64,000 nt of DNA from Qipengyuania seohaensis (GCF_002795865.1 NZ_CP024920.1:2143001-2207000), one strand, 5' to 3'. Positions 35,252 to 45,297 are shown, counted from the stretch's first letter. Notes: generated from the sequence alone by a model not told the origin. Numbers and translations are program-made.

Positions 35252-37366
35252 CTAGAAGTCGCCGCTTACGGAGAAGCGGAAGATAGGACCGATCCTGCGG
35301 TCGACTTCTTCGCTGAAGAGCACGTCGCCATCAGGGCGCGGACCATCGAAGACGGTGCGCGAGAAGTAGTTTCGTGCGCCGAATGCATTACTGTAATTAG
35401 CGCTGACGGTCAGCCCGAATACGTCCTTGTGCTCGATAAAAAAGTTCGCAAACGTCGGGCCTTCCCAGCCCCGTCCGATTTCGAACCTGCGCGAATAGCC
35501 TGCTGGATTGTTCGAGAACAAATTCAACCCATAAGCCCAATCGGTGCGCGGGACATCGTGGCGGAAATCCACATCGATCATGTCGATAAGGTCGTAGGAA
35601 AACGCGCGATCTTCGCCGGTGAACGGGTCCGTCACGCTCATCCAGCGCTTTACCGCGTCGAAATCGACGCGGGCGCCGCTTATTCCGAGCGGGTCGAGAT
35701 TGAGCGTGCCCGACAGCTCCAAGTGCAGACGGTCGGCGCTGCCGATATTTCCGCGCGCTTCGCCGCCGTTATCGAGCGGGAACCAGTCGATGAAGTCCTC
35801 GAACCAGCCCTGGCGCGCTTCGAACTTTACGGACCCCCATTTGCCAAGGCCCTTGTTTACCTCGAGCTCGAGATCCCAGCTCTGGTAGGGCACGAGTTCG
35901 TTATTGCCGCCGTTCTCGTTCTCATCGTTGAGCGAGACGCTCGCGAGGAAGTCGCCGAACGACAGCTGGCTTACGCGGCGTGCCGCGGTAATCGAGATGT
36001 CGAGATCGTCCTCGGGTTTCCAGGTCACGGCAAGCGATCCCTTCGGCCGCTTGAAGCTGCGCGAATTGGCGGCGACACCGGTCTGCTCGATGGTCGAAAA
36101 CTCTGCCGAGGCGATCGCCTGCAACGAAAGGGTCGGCGAAAGGCTCTTGGAATAGCTGAGCGCACCCTCGTAGCGATCCTCGCTTACGCCGCCGTTCCCG
36201 CCGGGAAAGGGGATGGGCTCGAACTCGCCGCCCGGACCCAGCGTGAATAGTGCCGAAACGCGGTCGAGGCGGTTGAATGCGGCTTCGCCGGACACTTGCC
36301 AGTCGGCATCCCACATCGACCAACCGTACTCGAACCGGCCGATCCGCTCGCCTTCGCCGTTGGTCTGGTGATAGCGCGACCCGTTGGCTGGGGTATCGTC
36401 GTCGAACGTGTCGATCAGGTCATTGGTGAAGTTGTCGCGTTCGAACCGTTCGAGTGCGATGAGTTTCAGGCGGCCGGGGCCGAGCGGGAATTCGATATCT
36501 CCGCCGATCTCGTATTCGGGTCCGTCTTCGCGTTCGCGCACGTCTCGAAAGCGCATCGGGCCGATGACCGGAGTGCCGGTTTCGGGAATGTTGCGGAACA
36601 GGAAGTCCTCGCCATAGCTGAGGTTGAGATTGGCGGTAACATTCTCGCTCAAATTATAGGTGAAGTTGGTCGACAGCTTGGGGTTGTCGAATCCGCCGGA
36701 AAATTTCGTATATTGCTCCTCGATCAGGGAACCGTCCGGTCCGAAGACGAGGATGGGACCGTCCGCACCGAAGCGATTGTTATCGTTGGAAAGCGAAACG
36801 GTGTAATCCAGTCGTCCACTGCTACCGGAAAGGGAGATTTCACCCCCGAACAGCTGGGCCTCGGTATTGTAAGCGCGAAAGCCCGTGTTCCAGCGAAACT
36901 GGCCCGAAGGCCCAGTGCTTTCGTAAATGACATTGGCCACAAGCCCTGTGAGGCCCGGAATGTCGGTCGTGTTGCCGTCGACCAATTCGATCCGGATCAC
37001 GTCGTCGGCAGGGATGCGTGCAAGCTGCTCGCGCAGGCTGTCCGACTTGCTGGAAAACCTCTCTCCGTTGACGATGACGTTCTGGTTTGCTTGGCCCAGG
37101 CCGCGTTGTCCGTTGTCATTGCCACCCGAGATGCTGAAACCGGGAATGCGGCTGACCATGTCCAGCGCATTGCGCGGGGCAAACTGTGTGAAAAAGGCAG
37201 GCTCGAATACGCGCGAACCGGTGTTCTGCGGTGCAGGCTCGCTCGGCGGCGGGGCTGCATCGTCACTTGCTTCCTGGGCAATGGCGGGGGCAGCCGACAT
37301 CGCAATCACAGCGCAACCACAGAGAAATAAATATCTGTTATACAAGGGTTTTGGTTTCCTCTCCAT
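35252..37366 (-). CDS. TonB-dependent outer-membrane receptor
   Basis: The 704-residue protein has a signal peptide (cut near SAAPAIAQ). A plug domain covers about 45-165 (DMVSRIPGFSI, GERFSSKSDSLREQLARIPADDVIRI split over two strands), followed by a beta-barrel ending in Phe (RFSVSGDF), as required for BAM insertion. It imports a substrate using TonB energy. The linked secreted amidase suggests an amide-containing substrate, but this is a guess. Confidence 0.88.
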   Translation of the reverse strand: MERKPKPLYNRYLFLCGCAVIAMSAAPAIAQEASDDAAPPPSEPAPQNTGSRVFEPAFFTQFAPRNALDMVSRIPGFSISGGNDNGQRGLGQANQNVIVNGERFSSKSDSLREQLARIPADDVIRIELVDGNTTDIPGLTGLVANVIYESTGPSGQFRWNTGFRAYNTEAQLFGGEISLSGSSGRLDYTVSLSNDNNRFGADGPILVFGPDGSLIEEQYTKFSGGFDNPKLSTNFTYNLSENVTANLNLSYGEDFLFRNIPETGTPVIGPMRFRDVREREDGPEYEIGGDIEFPLGPGRLKLIALERFERDNFTNDLIDTFDDDTPANGSRYHQTNGEGERIGRFEYGWSMWDADWQVSGEAAFNRLDRVSALFTLGPGGEFEPIPFPGGNGGVSEDRYEGALSYSKSLSPTLSLQAIASAEFSTIEQTGVAANSRSFKRPKGSLAVTWKPEDDLDISITAARRVSQLSFGDFLASVSLNDENENGGNNELVPYQSWDLELEVNKGLGKWGSVKFEARQGWFEDFIDWFPLDNGGEARGNIGSADRLHLELSGTLNLDPLGISGARVDFDAVKRWMSVTDPFTGEDRAFSYDLIDMIDVDFRHDVPRTDWAYGLNLFSNNPAGYSRRFEIGRGWEGPTFANFFIEHKDVFGLTVSANYSNAFGARNYFSRTVFDGPRPDGDVLFSEEVDRRIGPIFRFSVSGDF

Positions 37367-37558
37367 GCTTTTCGTTTACAAACGTAGGCGATGGGTGGAA
37401 CGTGGCATCGACGAAGGACTCGCCGGGCCCGACGAACGGCATTTGCGTCCGACGAACGGCGTGCGGCTGGCGGTAGTCGCGCGAGCCGTGGTTAAAAGCC
37501 TTGAACATCGCGGCAGCTATCGCGACATAGACGCGAACCAATCGATACGAGGAATTTC

Positions 37559-38272
37559 ATGATCAACCTGTTCGGCGACGATGCACACGGCACCCAAGGC
37601 CAGTTTTCCCGCGATCCCGTGACGGGGGCGCTGGTGCCGACCGTTGTCGAGCAATCGAGCCGTGGCGAACGCGCGTTCGACATTTTCAGCCGCTTGCTGC
37701 GTGAACGCATCGTATTCGTGACCGGCCAGGTCGAAGATACGATGGCTTCGCTGATCGTGGCGCAGCTGCTGTTCCTCGAAAGTGAAAACCCTTCCAAGCC
37801 GATCAGCATGTACATCAATTCGCCGGGCGGCGTTGTGACTGCAGGCATGGCGATCCATGACACTATGCAGTACATCAAGCCGCGCGTGTCGACGGTCTGC
37901 ATCGGCCAGGCTGCCTCTATGGGCAGCTTCCTGCTGGCCGCGGGCGAGCCTGGCATGCGCATCGCGCTCCCCAATGCCCGCGTCATGGTCCACCAGCCTT
38001 CGGGCGGTGCACGCGGCATGGCATCGGATATCGAGATCCAGGCACGCGAGATCCTGCGCATCCGCAAGCGGATGAACGATCTCTATGTGAAATACACCGG
38101 CCAGAGCCTGACCGACATCGAAAAGGCAATGGATCGCGACACCTTCCTCGAGGCCGACGAAGCCATGAAATTCGGCATCGTCGACAAGGTCTTCGAGGCG
38201 CGCCCGGAAAACGAAGGCGACGACGAGCCGACCAAGGACGAAGACAAGGGTTCGGGCGGCGCGCCCGAATAA
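37559..38272 (+). CDS. clpP: ATP-dependent Clp protease proteolytic subunit
   Basis: A 237-residue ClpP with catalytic triad S120 (GQAASMG), H145 (VMVHQPSGG) and D194 (MDRDTF). The first 30 residues include a propeptide-like extension; the last 25 are an acidic tail ([15 protein letters not shown]) longer than in E. coli. A GAGG ribosome site precedes ATG 37559. It forms the barrel of the ClpXP protease; clpX follows 190 bp downstream. Confidence 0.97.
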   Translation: MINLFGDDAHGTQGQFSRDPVTGALVPTVVEQSSRGERAFDIFSRLLRERIVFVTGQVEDTMASLIVAQLLFLESENPSKPISMYINSPGGVVTAGMAIHDTMQYIKPRVSTVCIGQAASMGSFLLAAGEPGMRIALPNARVMVHQPSGGARGMASDIEIQAREILRIRKRMNDLYVKYTGQSLTDIEKAMDRDTFLEADEAMKFGIVDKVFEARPENEGDDEPTKDEDKGSGGAPE

Positions 38273-38462
38273 ACAGTGCCGATCGGCGCGGATTTTCCGT
38301 CCCGCTGCCGGACTGTTGCGAAATTGTCGTAGGAATTGAGCAACCTTGCCGCTTCAGTTTGTGGCAAGGGGATGGAATTACCTAGGATATTGACCCAAAC
38401 CCGCACCGGCCTAGAGTCGGCGAATCCCAGTCTGTGGGCGGACCAGCGGGGCAGAGCAGGAA

Positions 38463-39728
38463 ATGACCAAGTTGAGCGGAACCGATAGCAAATCCACGCT
38501 GTACTGCAGCTTCTGCGGGAAATCGCAGCATGAAGTTCGCAAACTGATCGCGGGACCGACCGTGTTCATCTGCGACGAATGCGTGGAATTGTGCAACGAC
38601 ATCATCCGCGAAGAAACCAAGGCCGGCATTTCGGGCAAGAAGGACGGCGACGTCCCGACCCCGTCGGAAATCTTCGCTACATTGAACGATTACGTGATCG
38701 GCCAGGACCGCGCCAAGCGCGTCCTCTCGGTCGCCGTGCACAATCACTACAAGCGCCTGAAGCATGCCGGCAAGGCCGGCGATGTCGAGCTGGCGAAGTC
38801 GAACATCCTGCTCGTCGGTCCGACCGGCTCGGGCAAGACGCTGCTGGCGCAGACGCTGGCGCGCACCTTCGACGTTCCCTTCACCATGGCCGACGCGACC
38901 ACGCTGACCGAAGCGGGTTACGTGGGCGAGGACGTCGAGAACATCATTCTCAAGCTGCTCCAGTCGTCCGACTACAATGTCGAGAAGGCGCAGCACGGCA
39001 TCGTTTACATCGACGAAATCGACAAGATTACCCGCAAGGCGGAAAACCCTTCCATCACTCGCGACGTTTCGGGTGAAGGCGTCCAGCAGGCATTGCTCAA
39101 GCTAATGGAAGGCACAACCGCCAGCGTTCCGCCTCAGGGCGGCCGCAAGCACCCGCAGCAGGAGTTCCTGCAGGTCGACACGACGAACATCCTGTTCATC
39201 TGTGGCGGCGCCTTCGCAGGCCTGGAAAAGATCATTGCCGACCGCTTGCAGAAGCGTTCGATCGGCTTCGGCGCGCATGTCGCCGATCCGGACAAGCGCC
39301 GCGTGGGCGAATTGCTCGAAAAGGGCGAACCGGAAGACTTGCTGAAGTTCGGGCTTATCCCGGAATTCGTTGGCCGTCTCCCTGTCATCGCGACCCTGCG
39401 CGACCTCGACGTCGATGCTCTGGTCACCATCCTGACCGAACCGAAGAACGCGCTGGTCAAACAGTACCAGAAGCTGTTCGAACTCGAGGACGTAGAGCTG
39501 ACGTTCCAGGAAGACGCTCTCCAGACCGTCGCCGAGAAGGCGATCAAGCGCAAGACGGGTGCCCGCGGCCTCCGTTCGATCGTCGAAGGCATCCTGCTCG
39601 ACACGATGTTCGACCTGCCGGACATGGACGGCGTCACGGAAATTGTAATCGATGCCGATGTCGTCGAAGGCAAGAAGGATCCGATCCAGGTCCACGGCGG
39701 CAAGAAGAAGAAGGAAGAGGCCGCCTAA
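38463..39728 (+). CDS. clpX: ClpX ATPase subunit of ClpXP
   Basis: The 421-residue AAA+ unfoldase has an N-terminal C4 zinc finger (C15, C18, C37, C40) that binds adaptors. Walker A, GPTGSGKT, lies near 119-126, followed by Walker B YIDEIDKI, the pore loop GYVGED and the IGF loop that docks ClpP (RSIGFGAHV). It feeds tagged proteins to ClpP and in alphaproteobacteria controls cell-cycle regulators. The 190-bp gap after clpP could hold its own promoter. Confidence 0.97.
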   Translation: MTKLSGTDSKSTLYCSFCGKSQHEVRKLIAGPTVFICDECVELCNDIIREETKAGISGKKDGDVPTPSEIFATLNDYVIGQDRAKRVLSVAVHNHYKRLKHAGKAGDVELAKSNILLVGPTGSGKTLLAQTLARTFDVPFTMADATTLTEAGYVGEDVENIILKLLQSSDYNVEKAQHGIVYIDEIDKITRKAENPSITRDVSGEGVQQALLKLMEGTTASVPPQGGRKHPQQEFLQVDTTNILFICGGAFAGLEKIIADRLQKRSIGFGAHVADPDKRRVGELLEKGEPEDLLKFGLIPEFVGRLPVIATLRDLDVDALVTILTEPKNALVKQYQKLFELEDVELTFQEDALQTVAEKAIKRKTGARGLRSIVEGILLDTMFDLPDMDGVTEIVIDADVVEGKKDPIQVHGGKKKKEEAA

Positions 39729-39754
39729 GCCTCTCCCACACCAGGAAAATCATG

Positions 39755-39791
39755 ACGGCGCCCGCTTCGAGATCGAAGCGGGCGCCGTTTT
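39755..39791 (+). terminator. Rho-independent terminator of clpX
   Basis: A perfect 15-bp stem (ACGGCGCCCGCTTCG with CGAAGCGGGCGCCGT) and AGAT loop, followed by a T run. It begins 27 bp after the clpX stop. Confidence 0.92.
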
Positions 39792-39875
39792 GTTACAGCC
39801 TGCGAAAACCGGTCATATGGCAGTCACATCGCGCCGCCATCACTCCTCAAATACTGGGGCTTAAGGACTTCGCGG

Positions 39876-40550
39876 GTGAGCGTAACCACTATCTTGATGA
39901 CCGGCGATGACGGGGACATCTTCGGCGATTTTGACCATGGCGATGAGCAATATGTTTTCGGGCGCCTGACGCCTGCCGGGCCCGGACGTCTAATCGAAGG
40001 ACCAATCTGCGCCTTCATCGACTGGGTGCTTACGGACATGTCCGGCCTCGAAATGTGCCGCCGGCTGAGGGCCGATCCTCGTACATCTTCTGCCCACATC
40101 ACGATGATCCTCGAAGGCTGCGATGCGGAAGACAAGCGGCGCGCGCTGGCCGCCGGTGCGGACGATTATATCGTTGGCCCGGTTGACCGTACCACGGTGC
40201 TCGATCGGGTGCTGGCCCTGGGAACAGGACGCTCGGGAACGGCAGCGCTCAAGACGTTTACCCTCGGCGAGCTGGAAATCGACATGGATGCGCTTCAGGC
40301 CCGCTGGGCGGACAAGCCCATATCGCTCCGCCCGAACGAATTCCGCCTGCTGCGCTATTTCGCGGAAAATGCGGACCGCGTCCTTTCGCGCGACGATCTG
40401 ATCGAGGGACTCGGAAAGCAGGAGCCGCCGATCGACGAAAGAACGGTGGACGTGTGGATCGGTCGCTTGCGCCGCGCCCTGCGCGCGGCCGGTGCGGGCG
40501 AACCCATTCGTACAGTCAGGTCGCTGGGCTACGTCTACGACAGCCACTGA
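39876..40550 (+). CDS. OmpR/PhoB-family response regulator with degenerate receiver
   Basis: This 224-residue protein starts at GTG 39876. The receiver keeps the acidic pair (GDDGD near 10-14) and the phosphoacceptor D49 in FIDWVLTDMSGLEMCRRL. The conserved switch Thr is replaced by Glu (about 80), and the invariant Lys of the KPF motif is Gly (about 101, IVGPV). The C-terminal winged helix is standard (RPNEFRLLRYFAENADRVLSRDDL, ERTVDVWIGRLRRAL). No histidine kinase is nearby. It may work without normal phosphorylation signalling. It ends at a shared terminator facing a TonB receptor gene. Confidence 0.85.
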   Translation: MSVTTILMTGDDGDIFGDFDHGDEQYVFGRLTPAGPGRLIEGPICAFIDWVLTDMSGLEMCRRLRADPRTSSAHITMILEGCDAEDKRRALAAGADDYIVGPVDRTTVLDRVLALGTGRSGTAALKTFTLGELEIDMDALQARWADKPISLRPNEFRLLRYFAENADRVLSRDDLIEGLGKQEPPIDERTVDVWIGRLRRALRAAGAGEPIRTVRSLGYVYDSH

Positions 40551-40569
40551 TCAGCGACCGGATAAGAGA

Positions 40570-40606
40570 AAAAGGGCCGCCTCCCATATCGAGAGGCGGC
40601 CCTTTT
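40570..40606. terminator. Bidirectional terminator between regulator and TonB receptor genes
   Basis: AAAAGGGCCGCCTC pairs with GAGGCGGCCCTTTT around a 9-base loop, so both strands carry a stem with a U tract. It separates convergent genes. Confidence 0.92.
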
Positions 40607-40625
40607 CCGTTGGGAGCTGGTAGTC

Positions 40626-43349
40626 CTAGAATTTGAGCGATGCGCCGAGGCTGAAGCTGCGCCCGACTTGGTAGCTGTTCACGTCGATGCGTTTTTCGCC
40701 GTTGGTCTGGAATTCCTCGTGGTCGGTGCCTGTAAGGTTGCGAGCTTCGAACTTGAGTTCCAGCTCGCTGCCGAAGACTTCGAAACCTTGACGTGCCACG
40801 AAGTCGAGCTGCAGACCCGGTTCCTCGATGATGTCGGGCAGGGGCCCTGCGCCGCGACTGGTCACGCGTTCGCTGGCATATTTGACCAACACGGTGAACT
40901 GGCTGAGGCGGTCGAGGTCCTCGAGGCCCAGCTGCAAATTGACGATATGGTCGGACTGGCCGGTCAGCGGAACACCGTCGTCGAAGAAGTTGGTCGCAGG
41001 CTGGTCTGCGAACGGAAAAACCGACGCTATGTCGTATTCGGCGACTGAGATTTCCGATTGCGTGTAGGTGTAGTTGGCAATCGCCACGAAGCGCTTGCTG
41101 TCGAACCAGTCTCCCAGGTCGTAGAGGTCGTAGTTCCACTCGATCTCGAACTCGCCACCGTAGAGCTGCGCCTTGGGAGCGTTGGCGAAGCCCGCGATGA
41201 TATCGTTGTCGGAGAAGCTGGTGAAGATCTCGATCGGGTTCTCGATATCCTTGTAGAAGCCTGCCGCACTGATGCGGCTGCCGGCGCCGAAATAATATTC
41301 GAAACGCGCCTCGGCATTGATCAGTTCGCTGTCGACCAGCCGCGGATTGCCGTTGAACTGGCGGTTCGTTTCCGGATCGAAATAGGTCTGGAAGATCAGC
41401 TCGCGGAATTGGGGGCGGGCGATGGTCTTGGATGCGCTGGCACGGAACTGCAGATCATCGCTGATTTCCCAGGTCAGCGTGCCGCCGGGCAGCCAGTAGT
41501 CGTTCGAAAGCGATGTGCCGCTGGTGGAACCCAGCGGTTCGGCGAAAACCTCGACCGCCTGGACCGATTGGTTCGCATCCTCGTAGCGAACGCCGATATC
41601 CAGGGCGACCACATCGAAGGGTGTGATTGCTAGCTTGGCGTAGGCCGCATTGATTTCGAGGTCGGCGGCGAATGCGGGGTCGCTCTGGGTCGTTTCGAAG
41701 ATGTTGTACTCGAATGGTCCGATGCCGGCTCCTTCCTGCGCATCGCGATCGAAGCCCAGCGCAATCAGCGCATCGCCCAGCAGGTTGTCCGGGCGGAACG
41801 CGCCGAACGCATCGGGATAGGCGCTGGAGGCGCGGATATCGAACTCGCGCCGGGTCGAGAAACGGCTGGTGTCGGTATAGGCGTAACCCACCGTCGCGCT
41901 CAGCCAATCGGCGAAGAAATAGCCGACATCGGCGCCGCCGTAGTAGAGGTCTTCCTTGAGATCCGAAAAGCCGACGATCGCACCACCGCGCTGAGGGTCC
42001 AGCGTGTTGAGGAAAATGCCGCCGAGCGGGTCGTTCTCGTTATTGGTGCGTACGTAGGTGAACTCGTACTCGAACGGGGCCTCGCGCTTGGTCTGGGCAT
42101 AGCCGCCGCGCAGGTCGATCGACAGGTCGCCGAACTTCAGTTCCGCCACGCCTTGCGTGTTGAAGAGCTGGCGTTCGAACCACGAGGTGTCCTGGATGAT
42201 TTCCTCGTCATCGTCCTGGAAGTCGATCCCGCGTGCGAGCGAGGCGCGCTTGAGCGTGTCATGGATGAACAGGTTGGTGAGGCGGAACTTGTGCTGTCCC
42301 ACCTCCAGCCCGAAGCCGAGCATGGCGTTCGCCAGCATACGGTTGTCCGTCACGAATTGGTCGAAGTCGGTATCGAGATCCAGTGCCTCGTTGACTGCGG
42401 TCTGGCGCGTAATGAAGCGGTTGCGCCACTTGTTGCTGAGAGACGCCGTGGCGATAACGCCGAACTGGCCGTCCTGGAAAACGTCGACTGCCGTCCCTGC
42501 GGTAATGCCGCCGGAGAAATTGGCCGGAACATCGCCCAGCTTCTGTACGAGGATAAGGTTGGGATCGTTGAGGTCGCCGAGGATGCCCTGCAGGTCGACG
42601 TCATCGTCGCCAATGCGGGCGCCGCTGTCGAAGAAGCCCTGCAACGCGTTGTAGTTCGAAACGTCGCGGCGGCTATTGTCGAAGCCGGTCCAGTCGTAAT
42701 CACCGCCGTAATAGCTGTAGCCCGGTCCGAACGTGGTTTCGCTGTCGCCGCTGATCGACGCGGATACGGTGAGGAAGCTTTCGGTCGGGATGGCGCGGGT
42801 AGTGAGATTGATCACGCCGCCGCCGAATTCGCCGGGGAAGTTGGCCGAATAGGTCTTCTGGACAAGGCTGGAGGCGACAACGCTGGTCGGGAAGATGTCG
42901 AGCGGCACCACGCGGCTGAGCGGCTGGGGCGAGGGCAGGGGCAGGCCGTTGAGCAGGGCGAGCGAATATCGGTCACCGAGACCGCGGACATAGACAAGAC
43001 CGTTGCCCTGGGTAGACAGGCCGGTGACGCGGCCAAGCGCGCCAGCGATGTCGCCTTCACCGGTACGGGCGATACTCTCGGTGTCGAGAACCGTGATGAC
43101 CTGGCTGGAAGAGCGGGTCACGTCGCGCTGGCGGCGACCCGTAACGATGATCGAAACGCCTGGGACGGAGATGTCGGGCTGGGCCTGCTCTTCGACATCG
43201 GCAATGTCGTCGGTCAATTCCTCGTCGGGAACCTCTTCCTCGGTCGGCGGCGGGCCTTCGGCGCCCGTGCTCTGCGCCAGGGCGGCTGCCGGGAAGGTTA
43301 GGGCGGTTGAGAGCAGGAGCAGCCCTGCCAGCTGCTTGCCAGTGGACAT
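40626..43349 (-). CDS. TonB-dependent receptor paired with beta-helix lipoprotein
   Basis: This 907-residue outer-membrane receptor has a signal peptide (LTFPAAALAQ), an acidic Pro-rich segment (EGPPPTEEEVPDEE), a TonB-box-like strand (SVPGVSIIVTGRRQRDV) and a plug domain with DRYSLALLNGLPLPSP. The barrel ends in Phe (SFSLGASLKF). It lies downstream of the lipoprotein gene at 43458, separated by a GC-rich hairpin, and is probably co-transcribed with it at a lower level. The substrate is unknown; the pair resembles receptor-plus-surface-lipoprotein uptake systems. Confidence 0.88.
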   Translation of the reverse strand: MSTGKQLAGLLLLSTALTFPAAALAQSTGAEGPPPTEEEVPDEELTDDIADVEEQAQPDISVPGVSIIVTGRRQRDVTRSSSQVITVLDTESIARTGEGDIAGALGRVTGLSTQGNGLVYVRGLGDRYSLALLNGLPLPSPQPLSRVVPLDIFPTSVVASSLVQKTYSANFPGEFGGGVINLTTRAIPTESFLTVSASISGDSETTFGPGYSYYGGDYDWTGFDNSRRDVSNYNALQGFFDSGARIGDDDVDLQGILGDLNDPNLILVQKLGDVPANFSGGITAGTAVDVFQDGQFGVIATASLSNKWRNRFITRQTAVNEALDLDTDFDQFVTDNRMLANAMLGFGLEVGQHKFRLTNLFIHDTLKRASLARGIDFQDDDEEIIQDTSWFERQLFNTQGVAELKFGDLSIDLRGGYAQTKREAPFEYEFTYVRTNNENDPLGGIFLNTLDPQRGGAIVGFSDLKEDLYYGGADVGYFFADWLSATVGYAYTDTSRFSTRREFDIRASSAYPDAFGAFRPDNLLGDALIALGFDRDAQEGAGIGPFEYNIFETTQSDPAFAADLEINAAYAKLAITPFDVVALDIGVRYEDANQSVQAVEVFAEPLGSTSGTSLSNDYWLPGGTLTWEISDDLQFRASASKTIARPQFRELIFQTYFDPETNRQFNGNPRLVDSELINAEARFEYYFGAGSRISAAGFYKDIENPIEIFTSFSDNDIIAGFANAPKAQLYGGEFEIEWNYDLYDLGDWFDSKRFVAIANYTYTQSEISVAEYDIASVFPFADQPATNFFDDGVPLTGQSDHIVNLQLGLEDLDRLSQFTVLVKYASERVTSRGAGPLPDIIEEPGLQLDFVARQGFEVFGSELELKFEARNLTGTDHEEFQTNGEKRIDVNSYQVGRSFSLGASLKF

Positions 43350-43410
43350 TTGATGACCCCCTTGAAGACTAGGTCGAAACAGGTTGAGGCATCGGCCTCG
43401 AAAGATGTGA

Positions 43411-43446
43411 GGGCGGGGACAGCGCGTGAAAGCGCCGCCCCCGCCC
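43411..43446 (-). other. GC-rich intercistronic hairpin
   Basis: GGGCGGGG pairs with CCCCGCCC, with an inner GCGC/GCGC stem. It lies between the lipoprotein stop and the receptor start. No U tract follows on the minus strand, so it more likely attenuates readthrough or stabilises the upstream message than fully terminates. Confidence 0.5.
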
Positions 43447-43457
43447 GGCTTGTGCGA

Positions 43458-45032
43458 TCAGTTGTAGACCGGCAGGCTGTCGCAGCCCGACACGGCGTTA
43501 TCGAACGTCACCGTCGCCGAGTTGCAGGTCCAGCCGTTCACCCAGGTGTCGTTGCCAGGGAAGGCCGCGCCGATGTTGCTCGGCAGCTCGAAGAAGCTCG
43601 ACCATGCGGTAACATCGAAAACCGGCACGGCATTTTCGTTCGATCCGTTTACGAACAGCATCGACAGCAGGTTGACGAAGGCGGAGTTGTTGTTGGTGCC
43701 TGCATCGAACACCGCGCCGATTTCAGCCGCAGTAGCGCCAGAGCTGTCGCGGAACGGCGTGGCACAGTCGAGAACCAGCGAGTCGAAGGCGACCGGGCCG
43801 GCTTCGTCGATGGCGCCATTGGCTGCGCGGGTCAGCTCTTCCTGGCCATCGATGCGCAGGCAGGGCGTGTCGTTAGCCGAGACGACGACCGAGTTGGCGA
43901 TGCGGTAGTCCGCAAAGCCGCGGATGCGGATTACCTGATCGTCGGCCTTCTGGTGAACGAAGGTCGCATTCGAGATGCGCGTGTCCTGACGCGGTGTCGA
44001 ATCGTTGAAGGCGTTGTCGGAATCGGCTTCGATGATCGTGTCGCCGGCGCCCGGGCGCTGGATCGCGATCACATACTGCAGGTTTGCCTTCACACCGGTG
44101 TCGGTGTCGATGCTGTCGTCTTCAGCGCCCACCACGATCATGTTCTTCACATTCACGCGTCCGCCGAAGAATTCGACGCCGTCATCCGAGCTGTTGTAGC
44201 TCATGATGTTTTCCAGCGTCGTGCCCGAACCGATGCCGCCAGTGGTCAGCGACTGAAGTTCGTTGTCGCCCGAAAGGACGAAGCCCGAATAGCGGATCTG
44301 AACGAACTTCATGCTGCCCGAGCTGTCGCCCGGGGTCGCCCCGCCGAAGATGGCCGGATCGGCTGCACCTTCGACCTGGCGTTCGCAGTTGACGCTGCCC
44401 GGCGTTGCGCCCGAAGCGATGCAGTCGGTGACCGGAGCGCGGCCCGAAAGGACGACGCCGCCCCACTGGCCGGAAGAGTTCGCACCATTGATGCCGATGA
44501 CATTGTCGCGGCTGGTGAAGATGATCGGGCGGGTGGCCGTGCCGTTCGCCTCGATGGTGTTGCCGCGGTTGACGTTCAGGAAGCTCGAACCCGAGGCATA
44601 GATGATCACGCCCGGCTCTATGGTCAGCTCGACATCGGTATCCGAAAGACCGTCGCTAGCGTCGGGAGCGGGGCCGCCGTCGGTGCCCACGTCGACGCGG
44701 CCGTTCATGCGATAAAGCAGGCCTTCGATATAGGGGAGGGTAATGCTGGCGTTGATGCGCGAGGGCAGCGTGCAGACCCGGTATTCGCCGGTCGGGCCCG
44801 TGATCGTGCCATCATCGGTCAGTCCCTGCGGGTCGCTGATCGTCGGACAGCCATTTGCCGGCGTCACGGTCGACGGCGGCGGCGTCGGGGTCGGGGTGGG
44901 AGCAGGCGTTGCCGGCGGATTGTTGATCGTGATGTTGCCGCCGGTGCCGGGCGAAACGATTTCGTCGGCGCCGCAAGCGGACAGAGCGATGGCAGAGCAG
45001 CCCAGGACGAGCGAGCGATGAATATTTGTCAC
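43458..45032 (-). CDS. Secreted lipoprotein with right-handed beta-helix fold
   Basis: The 524-residue protein has a lipobox (AIALSAC, Cys about 20), a Pro/Thr linker (TPAPTPTPTPPP) and then a long region with repeated short strands and Asn ladders (GNTIEANGTATRPIIFTS, NVKNMIVVGAEDDS), typical of pectate-lyase-like beta-helix proteins. No catalytic site is evident. Placed directly before a TonB receptor gene, it probably sits at the outer membrane and captures or processes the receptor's substrate. A control region with repeats lies upstream, shared with the divergent TPR gene. Confidence 0.75.
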   Translation of the reverse strand: MTNIHRSLVLGCSAIALSACGADEIVSPGTGGNITINNPPATPAPTPTPTPPPSTVTPANGCPTISDPQGLTDDGTITGPTGEYRVCTLPSRINASITLPYIEGLLYRMNGRVDVGTDGGPAPDASDGLSDTDVELTIEPGVIIYASGSSFLNVNRGNTIEANGTATRPIIFTSRDNVIGINGANSSGQWGGVVLSGRAPVTDCIASGATPGSVNCERQVEGAADPAIFGGATPGDSSGSMKFVQIRYSGFVLSGDNELQSLTTGGIGSGTTLENIMSYNSSDDGVEFFGGRVNVKNMIVVGAEDDSIDTDTGVKANLQYVIAIQRPGAGDTIIEADSDNAFNDSTPRQDTRISNATFVHQKADDQVIRIRGFADYRIANSVVVSANDTPCLRIDGQEELTRAANGAIDEAGPVAFDSLVLDCATPFRDSSGATAAEIGAVFDAGTNNNSAFVNLLSMLFVNGSNENAVPVFDVTAWSSFFELPSNIGAAFPGNDTWVNGWTCNSATVTFDNAVSGCDSLPVYN

Positions 45033-45118
45033 GGGTACGGTCCCCTCAAAAACCGGATGAGTCGGATGAATTTCAAATTGCGAATTCGTGATCGCGACTC
45101 GCCAGCTAGGGGCGGCGT

Positions 45119-45245
45119 GTGACAGTTTGTGACGCTTCGTGACCGTTATGTTGCACTTTCAACAGATTTCACCGCCGATCAGTGCAATCGCTGCGGATTT
45201 CGCCGGTCATTGCAGATTTGTGACAATGTTACGGTTTTGTTGCAG
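45119..45245. promoter_or_regulatory. Repeat-rich divergent control region
   Basis: Three GTGAC elements start at 45119, 45129 and 45139, exactly one helical turn apart, and a fourth starts at 45220. TTGCAG or TTGCAC occurs at 45151, about 45210 and about 45240. Read on the minus strand, the segment around 45205-45226 (TTGTCACAAATCTGCAATG) resembles a Pho box. The region lies between the lipoprotein gene (minus) and the TPR gene (plus), so the repeats are likely operators for one or both. Confidence 0.5.
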
Positions 45246-45297
45246 TCGCTGAAATCTTCGCTCAAAAAACCCCTCAAGAAAGAGTGGGAGTGAAAAG

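Noticed and set aside
42153..43301. 382-codon plus-strand frame opposite a TonB receptor
   Set aside because: Antisense to clear plug-domain sequence; a GC codon-bias shadow.
43350..45122. 590-codon plus-strand open frame opposite the beta-helix lipoprotein
   Set aside because: Arg/Ala/Asp-rich antisense product typical of GC-rich genes; the minus strand has a lipobox and repeats.
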